DNA from: Lachnoclostridium sp. UBA5725
Lineage (GTDB): Bacteria; Bacillota; Clostridia; Lachnospirales; Lachnospiraceae
Assembly (NCBI GenBank): GCA_002419585.1
Contig: DIGJ01000012.1
Span: 1-64,000 of the forward strand
Length of the DNA: 64,000 bases
Direction of reading: 5' to 3'
A program made the position numbers and the translations under genes. The notes below the pieces were generated by a model that was not told where the DNA came from, ran no database searches, and saw only the letters and a list, made by a program, of their open reading frames with translations. Of the stretch, positions 33,066-42,037 are shown in pieces; position 1 is the stretch's first letter; every line of letters starts with the position of its first letter.

Positions 33066-35428
33066 ATTAGATACCTCCCTGTCTTGGAGATTGGATTGTC
33101 AATGAGCTGCTTTGGTGTTCCTATGGCAATGATTTCACCGCCCTTGTCCCCGCCTTCCGGACCAAGTTCAATGATATAATCGCAGTTCTTTAACACTTCT
33201 ACATTGTGTTCAATTACAATCACGGAATTGCCACTGGCAACCAGCTGATCTAATAATTTTAGCAGTAATGCCGTATCATACAGGCTAAGACCGGTGGTTG
33301 GTTCATCCAACACATAAAGCATATTGCCCTTTAACTGCCGTCCCAGTTCTTTTGCAAGTTTCACTCGTTGTGCCTCACCACCACTTAAAGAAGAAGTGGG
33401 CTGACCAAGTGTTAAATATCCCATGCCCATCTGCTCTAAGATACGCAGTGGCTTTACAATCCTGCCTATATCTGCAAAAAAAGTACACGCATCTGCAATG
33501 CTCATACCTAATACATCAGCTATCGACTTCCCTTTGTATTTTACGACAAGACTTTCCTCTAAAAAACGCTTACCATGACACGTCTGGCAGATCTTATCGA
33601 CAGAAAAAGCAGCCGTCAGAAAGATTCGTTCATAGCCACTACCACTACAATCTGGGCATGCTCCTTTGGAATGAAACGAGAAGTGTCCGGCATCCATCTT
33701 TCTTCTTTTGGCTTCCGCCTGATTGGCAAAAAGTTCCCTGACCTTATCCCAGATTCCGATATAAGAGGCAGGCGTAGAACTGGCACTCCTTCCGATAGGC
33801 TCTTGTGATATCTTGACAAAGCCACAAATCCGTTCGACACCATTTATACCAGATGCATGTCCATATGTTCCAGCAATTTGTTTTCCAAATTTACTTACTT
33901 GCTCATTATTGCTCACTTTCCCATTATTACTTGCTTTCCAAAAATTTCTTGTACTGGCAAGACGTTTTAATAGAGTCTCCTCAATCAACGAACTCTTACC
34001 GCTCCCAGATAATCCGGCAATCCCAACCATCGCATGAAGCGGGAATGCTACGGTTATGTCCTTTAAATTATGGGTAGTTGCACGTTCCAGAGTGATGCAG
34101 TCTTCCTTATCAAAAATATACTCTCTTGGCGAACGCCCTGGCATCAAACAGTTATCAGAAAGATACGCACTTAGCAGCGTATCCGCCTTCACGTATCCTT
34201 CATATGCCCCCTGGTAAACTACGCATCCGCCTTCGATACCAGCCTTAGGACCAATCTCAATCACATGGTCAGCCTGACAAATCATCTCTTTGTCATGCTC
34301 TACCACAATCACGGTATTTCCAATGTCTCTTAATTCCTTTACGGCTTTGATCATGTTTTTCTTCTCCGACGGGTGTAATCCTGCCATTGGCTCATCAAAT
34401 ACATAGATCAGGGAATCCAAGCCTGACTCTAGATGGAGATGAAGAAAGATGCGCTGTACCTCACCACCGCTTAAAGATGACATCTCACGGTAAAGTGTAA
34501 GATGTCCCAGACGAAACTCAATTAAATGCTTTAATTTGAGCCTCACATTTTTTATGACGTTTTTACTAAACTGGGATAATTCTTCTCTTGGTATTCCCTC
34601 TAAAAAGTCGAAAAGACCGGTCAATGTCATCTGTCCTAGTTCACCAATCCGCTTTCCATGAAGAAGGACTTCTCTTGCATCATCACCAACCCGTTCCCCA
34701 TGACAATCCGGACAGATGGTCTTCTCATAAACTCCCTCGACATCTTCGCCTTTTTCATAGGCATTCTTAAGTATCCGCTCGATACAGTAGCTTTGTTTCC
34801 CATTGTCGTATGTTCCATACACTACTTCGCTTTGAATCTCGTCCGGAAGCTGCCAGAATGGAGCCTCAAAATACACGCCATATTTCTTCTTTAGAATCCG
34901 TAAGAAACCAGCAGTTACTTTAAGATTTTGATAGACCTTAAAAAGCGTTGTCATTTTATCAAGGACTAACTGTTCCAGATTGATATCAAAGTAAGAACCT
35001 CTTCCTTGGCAGTTAATGCACATGCCCTCAGCCGTTGTATAGAGAAATAAACCTGGGGCAAGATGTTCCCTCTGCTCTTCCATACTTTTTCCATCACTCG
35101 CATAAATAAGAGCCAGTTGATTTAGAATTCCAGTCTTTGTCCCCACGGTAGAACGTGGATTACTCTGCCGAATGGTATTTTGGCGTACCGCCACCGTTGG
35201 TCCGATGCCCTCTAACGTATCAAACCGGTCCTCGTTATCCAGTCCAGCTAAAATGCCAATCGACCGTAGATACTGATTTTTCCCTTCTTCAAACAAAATA
35301 TCAAATGCAAGGCTGGATTTACCAGAACCACTGATACCGGTAATGAGCACCAGTTTATTCTTAGGAATCGTTAGATTGATATTTTTTAAATTGTGGATAC
35401 GTGCTCCTTGAATCTTAATTTCTTCCAT
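33062..35428 (-). CDS. UvrA-like excinuclease ATPase (short, UvrA2-type)
   Basis: 788 residues against about 940 for true UvrA. It has two ABC ATPase halves: Walker A GISGSGKSS (31-39) and GLSGSGKSS, signatures LSGGEVQR and LSGGEAQR, and Walker B FDEPMAGL and LDEPTTGL. Zinc-finger cysteines are seen as CINCQGRG, CPDCHGER, CPDCSGSG and CQTCHGKR. The UvrB-interaction insert is reduced, as in class II UvrA (UvrA2/DrrC), which protects from DNA-acting drugs. A low-complexity Asn/Lys insert sits ahead of the second zinc region (near 505-530). Located between an AraC/GyrI regulator and a serine hydrolase. Confidence 0.88.
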   Translation of the reverse strand: MEEIKIQGARIHNLKNINLTIPKNKLVLITGISGSGKSSLAFDILFEEGKNQYLRSIGILAGLDNEDRFDTLEGIGPTVAVRQNTIRQSNPRSTVGTKTGILNQLALIYASDGKSMEEQREHLAPGLFLYTTAEGMCINCQGRGSYFDINLEQLVLDKMTTLFKVYQNLKVTAGFLRILKKKYGVYFEAPFWQLPDEIQSEVVYGTYDNGKQSYCIERILKNAYEKGEDVEGVYEKTICPDCHGERVGDDAREVLLHGKRIGELGQMTLTGLFDFLEGIPREELSQFSKNVIKNVRLKLKHLIEFRLGHLTLYREMSSLSGGEVQRIFLHLHLESGLDSLIYVFDEPMAGLHPSEKKNMIKAVKELRDIGNTVIVVEHDKEMICQADHVIEIGPKAGIEGGCVVYQGAYEGYVKADTLLSAYLSDNCLMPGRSPREYIFDKEDCITLERATTHNLKDITVAFPLHAMVGIAGLSGSGKSSLIEETLLKRLASTRNFWKASNNGKVSNNEQVSKFGKQIAGTYGHASGINGVERICGFVKISQEPIGRSASSTPASYIGIWDKVRELFANQAEAKRRKMDAGHFSFHSKGACPDCSGSGYERIFLTAAFSVDKICQTCHGKRFLEESLVVKYKGKSIADVLGMSIADACTFFADIGRIVKPLRILEQMGMGYLTLGQPTSSLSGGEAQRVKLAKELGRQLKGNMLYVLDEPTTGLSLYDTALLLKLLDQLVASGNSVIVIEHNVEVLKNCDYIIELGPEGGDKGGEIIAIGTPKQLIDNPISKTGRYLI

Positions 35429-35457
35429 ATGCTCACCTTCAACTAAAATTGCAGCAT

Positions 35458-36387
35458 TTAGAAACGAATGGGCTCAATGGGAACGTAAATATCCACCTCA
35501 TGAATCGAACCTTCACTGACACTTGCATCCACATGATATGCCTCAAAAGGGTAAGAATTTCTTGGAACATAACCGCTTCCCGCAATCCACTCCTGATACA
35601 TGTAATTCCATGCATCCGGGTACTGATTCTGATGAATCTGAAAATGCCCAACTGCATACAGTCCGCCTTCTAGCATCATCCTTCCAAGGATTCCATCTTC
35701 TTGAATTTGCATGCTCTTTGGTACCGTCAGACACAGACTGGTACGAAACTGGCTCTCCTGCCCAAATTCCGGATTGTCATGATACATGGCAAGCACCCAG
35801 TTTTGGCCCTCCACAAGAAGGTGCTGTTTCATTGCATACGTAAATAGCGTCTGCATCAGACTCCCATACTCTTTCGCTAGCGTCTCATAGGTGCCGATAT
35901 GTCTTACATAAGCAACCTGCTTCTCCTCCATAGTTTCTACGGTAATCTTTCCTGTCACAGGAAACGGATTGCTTACCCATTCTTTCTTTGCTGTGTTCTT
36001 ATTGTACTCAGACAACAAAAAAGATTCTTTGCAATTCTTGCTATATTCCTTCCGATATTCTCGCGGACTCATACCATAATAATTCTTAAATGCCCGAGAA
36101 AATACAGCAGAATCCGAAAGACCAAGTTCATAAGCAATATCCGTCATACTCTTATCTGTCCGGTGTGCAAGCAAAAATAGTGCATTCTCCATGCGTATTC
36201 GGTTCACATAATGCGCGAGCGGCTCATTCAATATCCCCTGAAAGATCCGGCTAAAATGATACTTTGAGAATCCTGCAGCATCTGAAAGTTCCTCGATGGA
36301 TAATGATTTCCCTAAATGAAGTTCTATATAGTCCTGCACTTTATGAATTCTTCGTATGTAATCTTCCTGACATCTTATATCCGACAT
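35458..36387 (-). CDS. AraC-family regulator with GyrI-like effector domain
   Basis: 309-residue regulator, Rob-like in layout. Two helix-turn-helix motifs form the N-terminal half (about 10-110): 'SLSIEELSDAAGFSKYHFSRIFQ' and 'SMTDIAYELGLSDSAVFSRAFKNYYGMSPREYR'. The C-terminal half (about 150-309) is a GyrI/Bacterial transcription activator effector-binding domain that binds lipophilic drugs in relatives. ATG at 36385-36387 follows TGGAGAAGA; the frame is open to 36450. It is first gene before the UvrA-like ATPase (29 bp). A TATACT -10 is at about 36529 on the minus strand. Confidence 0.87.
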   Translation of the reverse strand: MSDIRCQEDYIRRIHKVQDYIELHLGKSLSIEELSDAAGFSKYHFSRIFQGILNEPLAHYVNRIRMENALFLLAHRTDKSMTDIAYELGLSDSAVFSRAFKNYYGMSPREYRKEYSKNCKESFLLSEYNKNTAKKEWVSNPFPVTGKITVETMEEKQVAYVRHIGTYETLAKEYGSLMQTLFTYAMKQHLLVEGQNWVLAMYHDNPEFGQESQFRTSLCLTVPKSMQIQEDGILGRMMLEGGLYAVGHFQIHQNQYPDAWNYMYQEWIAGSGYVPRNSYPFEAYHVDASVSEGSIHEVDIYVPIEPIRF

Positions 36388-36587
36388 ATTCTTCTCCATT
36401 CCGCTGCCAAAGTTTTCAGCACTAAGACCTTTGTGTTTTAAGTAGCACATTTTCCATCAAAATACAACCTGCTTTACAGGAATCTAAAGTACGTAATACC
36501 TGTACTTAGTATACTATAAAACAGATTGTTCTTGAAATCTCTAAATTAAAAGGATGCAATTGTCTCCTTATATATTGTGTATTACAA

Positions 36588-37001
36588 CTAAATCCTCCTT
36601 TTTGTCTGGCACTCACTACATTCTGCATCATGAATCGAAATAATACCACCGCAAACCAGACAAGTGTGTTCTTCCTTCTGTCGCTTCATAAATTCTACCA
36701 GTCCGACCTCTTTTACCCTTTGGCTATTTTTAAGAATGCTTGTACCATATCGTGTATTATAACTTTTTTCAAGTGACTTAATTTGTTTACAAGCATAATC
36801 AACACATTCAAAGCAGTAAGAAATACCCCTTTCTTTTACGCATTCTTTTATCTTACATTTTTTGCAATGCTCTGGTTTTCCTCTATCACTATTCAAGCAA
36901 CCTGCACATGGCTTTTTATGATAGCAGTGTTTATAGCAAACCATACAATTCATCCCACATGGGGCAAACATTGAAACATCAATTTTATCTGGCATTTTCA
37001 T
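36588..37001 (-). CDS. DUF3795 Cys-rich protein
   Basis: 137-residue protein of the DUF3795 family, with 17 Cys arranged in pairs: CGMNCMVCYKHC, CAGC, CKKCKIKEC, CFECVDYAC, CLVCGG, CSEC. It is probably a zinc- or iron-sulfur-binding protein. 'APCGMNC' and 'YCFECVDYAC' are the family hallmarks. AAGGAG precedes the ATG. It lies alone between the AraC and TetR units; its role is unknown. Confidence 0.82.
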   Translation of the reverse strand: MKMPDKIDVSMFAPCGMNCMVCYKHCYHKKPCAGCLNSDRGKPEHCKKCKIKECVKERGISYCFECVDYACKQIKSLEKSYNTRYGTSILKNSQRVKEVGLVEFMKRQKEEHTCLVCGGIISIHDAECSECQTKRRI

Positions 37002-37034
37002 ATTTTTATGCTCCTTGTGAAATTTTGTAGCAAG

Positions 37035-37610
37035 CTAAATTTGTTGTTCGAATCCGTTTTTTAATACTTTTATTACGAGAAGCAACTTTTCATCTATCTT
37101 TGCTATATCATCATTTTCATCAATTAATTCATTGATATTATTTAATACAACTGATATAAAGTTATCTACAAACTCATTTGGAAATTCATTGCTAATCGTA
37201 GATTTATCATATTTTGTTTCTGTGATAGCATTTAATCCCTGATTCTTGCATTCGTCCGTAATTTCAGCTAATGCGCGGTTATATATATTCGTATTTTTTT
37301 CTTGTGCAAACCTTCTGCTAAGTTGATAATATTCCGGATTTTCTTTCGAAAACTTGATTCCAGCAAGCACCTGCTTATGCAGAAGGGCAAAAATGTCATG
37401 CTCATTCTTAATATACATAAATTCTGCTTTTTTCCGCCAAGCTTCTTTTAGCAATGTAATATATAATTCTTCCTTATTTTCAAAATAATGATAGAAATTA
37501 CCTTTACTCGTATTCGCATCCTTGATAATCTTATTCACGGATGCATTTTCATAATCATTTCGACTGAATTCTTTTAATGCCACCTTTAATATCGTATCTC
37601 GTTTATTCAT
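37035..37610 (-). CDS. TetR/AcrR family regulator
   Basis: 191-residue regulator with an N-terminal helix-turn-helix: 'VALKEFSRNDYENASVNKIIKDANTSKGNFYHYFENKEELY'. The C-terminal domain is unassigned. It starts 8 bp inside the end of the glycosyltransferase gene, so both are co-translated, the regulator second. Two similar 16-bp imperfect palindromes in the shared promoter are its likely operators. Confidence 0.86.
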   Translation of the reverse strand: MNKRDTILKVALKEFSRNDYENASVNKIIKDANTSKGNFYHYFENKEELYITLLKEAWRKKAEFMYIKNEHDIFALLHKQVLAGIKFSKENPEYYQLSRRFAQEKNTNIYNRALAEITDECKNQGLNAITETKYDKSTISNEFPNEFVDNFISVVLNNINELIDENDDIAKIDEKLLLVIKVLKNGFEQQI

Positions 37611-38871
37611 TTCTTCTGTTCCATTCCTTATATAACCGTTCTATATAGTTTACTGCATTTATATTCGCATTTTCTTCTTTCATAAGTGCTGCAATCTTCT
37701 CAGCTTGATGAATTGCACCTTCATCGTTCATTTCTGCAAATCGACTTACAAACTCCTCTTGGAGATCCTTTTCTTTTAAAGGTCTTAATGAATAACCCAG
37801 CTCAAACAAGCGTTTAGCCCAAAATGGTTGGTCTACTTGAAAAGGCATAATGACTTGTGGTATTCCACTCCGTAGTGCTGCTGCCATGGTTCCAACCCCT
37901 CCATGATGCAAAATCCCTTTGGATCTTTTAAAGATTACATCATGCGGCAAAAACTCTTTTACAAGGATATGCTTATCGGAAGACATTTCAATACCACTAT
38001 TTCCAGTGATTATGATACCTCTATTTCCACTTTCTGATAAAGAAGCAACTATTTTCTTTAAAAAAGTCTGTGGATTATTCAATGGCATAGATGAAAAAGT
38101 TATTATAATTGGCTTTTGGCCATTCCTTAGAAACTCCTCTGTTTCTTCATCAAGAGAACAACCATCCTCTAATACTGGGAACCCTGATAAATATACTTTT
38201 TCTTCCAAATCCTTCGTATCAACAAATAAGATTGGTGAAATTGGATATATGATTGGTAACGGATTTCCATTTCGCTGGATCATATAATCACCAGCTTTCC
38301 TTTTTTTCAGCTTAAGCTCTTTTACCCTGAACGCATTAATATCCTTTATATTATTACGTTCAGCTCCCAAGTTGACCATTTTGTAGGTTAGTTTATTCAA
38401 AAATCCACCAAGATTCCGAGTTGTGATTGCAAGGTTTGGGAATTGTGAGACCGGGTAGATGATTGGTATTGGTGACATTGATATACATAAAGCACCTAAT
38501 TTCTCTGCAATATCAACTGCTCCAAATGCTTTCGGATGATATAGGATAACGTCTTGATTCTGACATGCTTCATAAAACTCTGACATTGCTTTACGATACA
38601 ATGGATTAATAACTCGTTTTGCATACTGCATTGCTTTTATGGGATGTTTCATACCTTCTTCAAACACTTGCTTTCCTTCTTGTGTTTGCAAGATAGCCAT
38701 TAGATCTAAGCTACATTCTTTAAAATTCAAACCATTTTGCTCCACAAATTTTTGAAATGTTTTTCCAGTACATATCGTGACATTATGACCTGACGCTCTA
38801 GCTGTCTTTCCTATCGCTACATATGGTTGCACGTCTCCGCGTGAACCCAAACATAAAAATGTAATATTCAT
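37603..38871 (-). CDS. UGT-type glycosyltransferase (GT1 family)
   Basis: 422-residue GT-B fold enzyme of the macrolide/antibiotic glycosyltransferase type. The N-terminal domain starts 'MNITFLCLGSRGDVQPYVAIGKTARASGHNVTICTG', and the C-terminal nucleotide-sugar site is 'LHHGGVGTMAAALRSGIPQVIMPFQVDQPFWAKRL'. It transfers a sugar from UDP-sugar to a hydrophobic acceptor: a lipid, sterol-like compound or macrolide. Together with a TetR gene in one operon, inactivation of a toxic natural product is a reasonable guess. Acceptor unknown. Confidence 0.85.
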   Translation of the reverse strand: MNITFLCLGSRGDVQPYVAIGKTARASGHNVTICTGKTFQKFVEQNGLNFKECSLDLMAILQTQEGKQVFEEGMKHPIKAMQYAKRVINPLYRKAMSEFYEACQNQDVILYHPKAFGAVDIAEKLGALCISMSPIPIIYPVSQFPNLAITTRNLGGFLNKLTYKMVNLGAERNNIKDINAFRVKELKLKKRKAGDYMIQRNGNPLPIIYPISPILFVDTKDLEEKVYLSGFPVLEDGCSLDEETEEFLRNGQKPIIITFSSMPLNNPQTFLKKIVASLSESGNRGIIITGNSGIEMSSDKHILVKEFLPHDVIFKRSKGILHHGGVGTMAAALRSGIPQVIMPFQVDQPFWAKRLFELGYSLRPLKEKDLQEEFVSRFAEMNDEGAIHQAEKIAALMKEENANINAVNYIERLYKEWNRRNE

Positions 38872-38882
38872 ACGAGCCTCCT

Positions 38883-38932
38883 TAGACCACGTGATCTATT
38901 ATCAAAATAGACTATATGGTCTGTATTGTCAA
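38883..38932 (-). promoter_or_regulatory. Promoter and paired operators of the UGT-tetR operon
   Basis: Minus strand TTGACA (complement of 38927-38932), 17 bp, TATTTT (complement of 38904-38909). Two related 16-bp imperfect palindromes, TAGACCACGTGATCTA (38883-38898) and TAGACTATATGGTCTG (38908-38923), lie 25 bp apart centre to centre, one in the spacer and one at the start region. Confidence 0.6.
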
Positions 38933-39039
38933 GAACTCAAAAATGATATATTTTCAAATGCTTCGTATGTTCCGTATGGACAATTGAGGCACCTTTCAAT
39001 TTTTATTCTATATAAAGGCATTACTATAAAATTTTTTTA

Positions 39040-39068
39040 TTGACATCATACTCACTATATCTTATAAT
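39040..39068 (+). promoter_or_regulatory. Promoter of the riboswitch/P-type ATPase gene
   Basis: Perfect consensus: TTGACA (39040-39045), 17 bp, TATAAT (39063-39068). Expression should be set mainly by the downstream riboswitch. Confidence 0.85.
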
Positions 39069-39098
39069 TGCAACAAATAAATACATGCTTTTATCTAG

Positions 39099-39184
39099 TA
39101 AAAGGGAGTAGTTTTAATGTAACATCCAACATTGCGGTTTTATACCTGGATGTACATGCCATTTTTTTGGTTACCAGACTTTTA
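39099..39184 (+). ncRNA. yybP-ykoY (Mn2+) riboswitch aptamer
   Basis: P1 pairs TAAAAG (39099-39104) with CTTTTA (39179-39184). The 5' strand continues GGGAGTAG and the 3' strand is preceded by ACCAGA, the conserved parts of the yybP-ykoY motif around the metal site. An inner hairpin uses ACATCCA and TGGATGT (39122-39152). The 3' strand of P1 is also the 5' strand of the terminator (39176-39187), so metal binding should prevent termination (an ON switch). The downstream P-type ATPase is a known target class. I identified it by motif and folding, not by covariance search. Confidence 0.82.
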
Positions 39185-39231
39185 ATGGGTTGTATTGAAA
39201 GGGTTTCAATGCACATTAAAGGTCTTTTTTT
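39176..39231 (+). terminator. Riboswitch-controlled terminator
   Basis: AGACTTTTAATG (39176-39187) pairs with CATTAAAGGTCT (39214-39225), with an inner TTGAAA/TTTCAA stem, followed by seven T. Its 5' strand overlaps the 3' strand of riboswitch P1. Confidence 0.85.
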
Positions 39232-39286
39232 GTGTATTAAAACCATAACTTGCGGGAATTCTATTTTTTAATTATGGAGGTAAATT

Positions 39287-41887
39287 ATGACACAATGGTA
39301 CAGTATGCCCCTTGAGGAATTATTAAAAGAGATGGGCGTCACAATGGAAGGTCTTACTTTAGAACAGGCAGACCAGATACGTAAAAATGTTGGAGATAAT
39401 TCTCTGATGGAGACAAAAAAGAAAAGTACCCTACAGGTCTTTTTGGAACAATTCAAAGATTTTCTGGTCATCATATTGATCGCTGCTGCTATTATCTCTA
39501 TGCTTTCCGGCAATATGGAAAGTACGATCGTAATTATAGCTGTTATTTTTCTCAATGCAGTTCTTGGGACAATCCAACATGAGAAAGCGCAGAAGTCACT
39601 GGAAAGTCTAAAATCATTGTCTTCCCCTTATGCAAAAGTGCTTCGAGATGGTAAAAAAATAGAAATTCCATCAAAAGAAGTAGTACCCGGTGATATTCTC
39701 ATGCTTGAAGCCGGTGATATGGTGGTTGCTGACGGCAGAATTATGAATAATCACTCCTTGCAAGTAAATGAAAGTTCATTGACAGGTGAATCAACAAATG
39801 TTGATAAGAGCGACGTGCTTTTAGATGGACAAGTACCACTCGGTGATCGGATTAATATGGTCTTTTCGGGAAGTTTAGTAACTTATGGTCGTGCAGTCGT
39901 TTTGGTTACTGAGACAGGTATGAAGACCGAAATTGGTAAGATTGCAAGTCTGATGAATGCTACCAAAGAAAAAAAGACTCCACTGCAGGAAAGTCTTGAT
40001 GATTTCAGTCGTAAACTGGCACTAATTATTATGCTGATTTGTGGAGCGGTATTCCTTCTAAGCATATATCGTGATTTGCCAGTCCTCGATTCCCTGATGT
40101 TTGCAGTAGCCTTAGCCGTAGCTGCAATTCCAGAAGCCTTGAGCTCCATCGTTACGATCGTTCAGGCGATGGGTACACAAAAAATGGCCAAAGAAAATGC
40201 GATTATCAAAGAATTAAAGGCTGTGGAAAGTCTTGGCTCCGTATCTGTCATCTGTTCTGATAAAACCGGAACTCTGACTCAGAATAAGATGACAGTACAG
40301 CAAATTTATATCGGTGAGGAAACGCTAAACATTGATGAAATCAATCTAAAAAACCAACTCCACCGCTATATAATGTATGATGCAATTCTTACCAATGATG
40401 CAACCATTCATAATGAAATAGCGATTGGTGACCCGACCGAATATGCTCTACTAGAGATGGCTAGAAAGATTGAGCTCCAAGATGAAGAGATTCGTAATAT
40501 GATGCCTCGCCTTGGCGAATTACCGTTTGATTCCGATCGTAAATTAATGAGTACAAAATATGCTCTGCATGGCATTCCTACGATTTTAACCAAGGGTGCT
40601 GTCGATGTACTTTTGGATCGTTCCATAAAGCTACGTACCAACGAAGGCATTCGAGATCTTACAGCAGAAGACCGTGACCATATTCTGAATAAGAATCAAG
40701 AATTTTCCGAAAATGGACTTCGAGTTCTTGCATTTGCTTATAAAGAAGTCAATCCGGAATATGAACTGCATATGGAAAATGAGCATGATTTTATATTCCT
40801 AGGTTTGATCTCTATGGTGGATCCTCCAAGAATTGAATCCGCACAAGCGGTTGCCGATGCGAAACGTGCAGGCATTCGTCCAGTTATGATTACCGGTGAC
40901 CACAAAATCACTGCTGTTGCCATCGCAAAGCAGATTGGCATCTATGAAGAGAATGATATCGCCTTGACAGGCGCTGAACTGGATGCTTTGTCCGAAGAAG
41001 AACTCAATGATAAGATTACAAAGATTTCCGTCTATGCCCGTGTTTCACCTGAGAATAAAATTCGAATCGTGAATGGTTGGCAAAGAAAAGGTAATATTGT
41101 TGCTATGACCGGAGATGGTGTCAACGATGCTCCTGCACTTAAGAAAGCAGATATCGGTGTTGCAATGGGAATCACCGGTACCGAAGTATCCAAGGATGCG
41201 GCTGCTATGATTTTATCGGATGATAATTTTGCCACCATCATCAAATCGGTTGCCAATGGTCGAAATGTATATCGAAACATTAAGAATGCGATACAATTTC
41301 TCCTATCCGGAAATATGGCAGGTATCCTAAGTGTTCTCTATACCAGCCTTTTGGCACTACCAATTCCGTTTCATGCAGTACATTTATTATTTATTAATCT
41401 TCTAACAGATTCCCTACCAGCGATTGCAATCGGTATGGAGCCACCAGAAGATAATCTTTTATCACAAAAACCAAGAGATCCAAAGTCCAAAATCATGGAT
41501 AAAAAATTCATGGCCGTTCTTTTACTACAAGGTGGCTTAATCGCTGTCAACACGATGATTGCTTACCATATCGGTTTGAAAGAAAGTGATTATGTTGCCA
41601 GTACTATGGCATTTGCAACTCTGACATTGGCAAGATTATTCCATGGATTTAACTGCAGAAGTTCCCATTCCATCTTCCGAATTGGACTTTTACGCAATAT
41701 GTATAGCATATATGCCTTCATTTCTGGTCTAATTCTGCTAAATATTGTTTTATTCGTTCCTGCTGCGAAGAAATTATTCTCGATTGCTGCACTGAGCAGT
41801 GCTCAGCTTGGTATGATTTATGTATTGGCAATTATTCCGATGGTTGTGGTACAGTTAGTTAAAATAGTCAAAGAAAAAACTGCATAA
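39287..41887 (+). CDS. P-type cation-transporting ATPase (P2, Ca2+/Mn2+ type)
   Basis: 866-residue P-type ATPase. TGES actuator motif 166-169, PEAL in membrane helix 4 (282-285), phosphorylation site DKTGT (Asp325), TGDGVNDAPALK hinge, and NLLTDSLPA in helix 6. These match Ca2+-type P2 pumps. The helix-5 Glu of SERCA Ca2+ site I is not conserved (SGNMAG), so one ion per cycle is likely, as in PMCA and bacterial relatives. The yybP-ykoY riboswitch in its leader points to Mn2+ export rather than, or besides, Ca2+. GGAGG is 8 nt before the ATG. It has its own terminator. Confidence 0.9.
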   Translation: MTQWYSMPLEELLKEMGVTMEGLTLEQADQIRKNVGDNSLMETKKKSTLQVFLEQFKDFLVIILIAAAIISMLSGNMESTIVIIAVIFLNAVLGTIQHEKAQKSLESLKSLSSPYAKVLRDGKKIEIPSKEVVPGDILMLEAGDMVVADGRIMNNHSLQVNESSLTGESTNVDKSDVLLDGQVPLGDRINMVFSGSLVTYGRAVVLVTETGMKTEIGKIASLMNATKEKKTPLQESLDDFSRKLALIIMLICGAVFLLSIYRDLPVLDSLMFAVALAVAAIPEALSSIVTIVQAMGTQKMAKENAIIKELKAVESLGSVSVICSDKTGTLTQNKMTVQQIYIGEETLNIDEINLKNQLHRYIMYDAILTNDATIHNEIAIGDPTEYALLEMARKIELQDEEIRNMMPRLGELPFDSDRKLMSTKYALHGIPTILTKGAVDVLLDRSIKLRTNEGIRDLTAEDRDHILNKNQEFSENGLRVLAFAYKEVNPEYELHMENEHDFIFLGLISMVDPPRIESAQAVADAKRAGIRPVMITGDHKITAVAIAKQIGIYEENDIALTGAELDALSEEELNDKITKISVYARVSPENKIRIVNGWQRKGNIVAMTGDGVNDAPALKKADIGVAMGITGTEVSKDAAAMILSDDNFATIIKSVANGRNVYRNIKNAIQFLLSGNMAGILSVLYTSLLALPIPFHAVHLLFINLLTDSLPAIAIGMEPPEDNLLSQKPRDPKSKIMDKKFMAVLLLQGGLIAVNTMIAYHIGLKESDYVASTMAFATLTLARLFHGFNCRSSHSIFRIGLLRNMYSIYAFISGLILLNIVLFVPAAKKLFSIAALSSAQLGMIYVLAIIPMVVVQLVKIVKEKTA

Positions 41888-41969
41888 TACTTTAGGTTAA
41901 TTCGCATATTACAACTTATACATTTCGATAACAGCAAATTAAGGGCTTTAACTTAGAGTATCAAAAAAA

Positions 41970-42008
41970 GAGAACTCTGGATATTTAACATCCTGAGTTC
42001 TTTTTTTA
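41970..42008 (+). terminator. Terminator of the P-type ATPase gene
   Basis: AGAACTC-TGGAT pairs with ATCC-T-GAGTTCT, followed by seven T on the plus strand. Confidence 0.85.
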
Positions 42009-42037
42009 CTTTGAAATGTAATCGCTCGCTTAAACTC

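Noticed and set aside
33298..33741. 147-codon plus-strand frame inside the UvrA-like gene
   Set aside because: Antisense shadow of a conserved ATPase region; no ribosome site or promoter.
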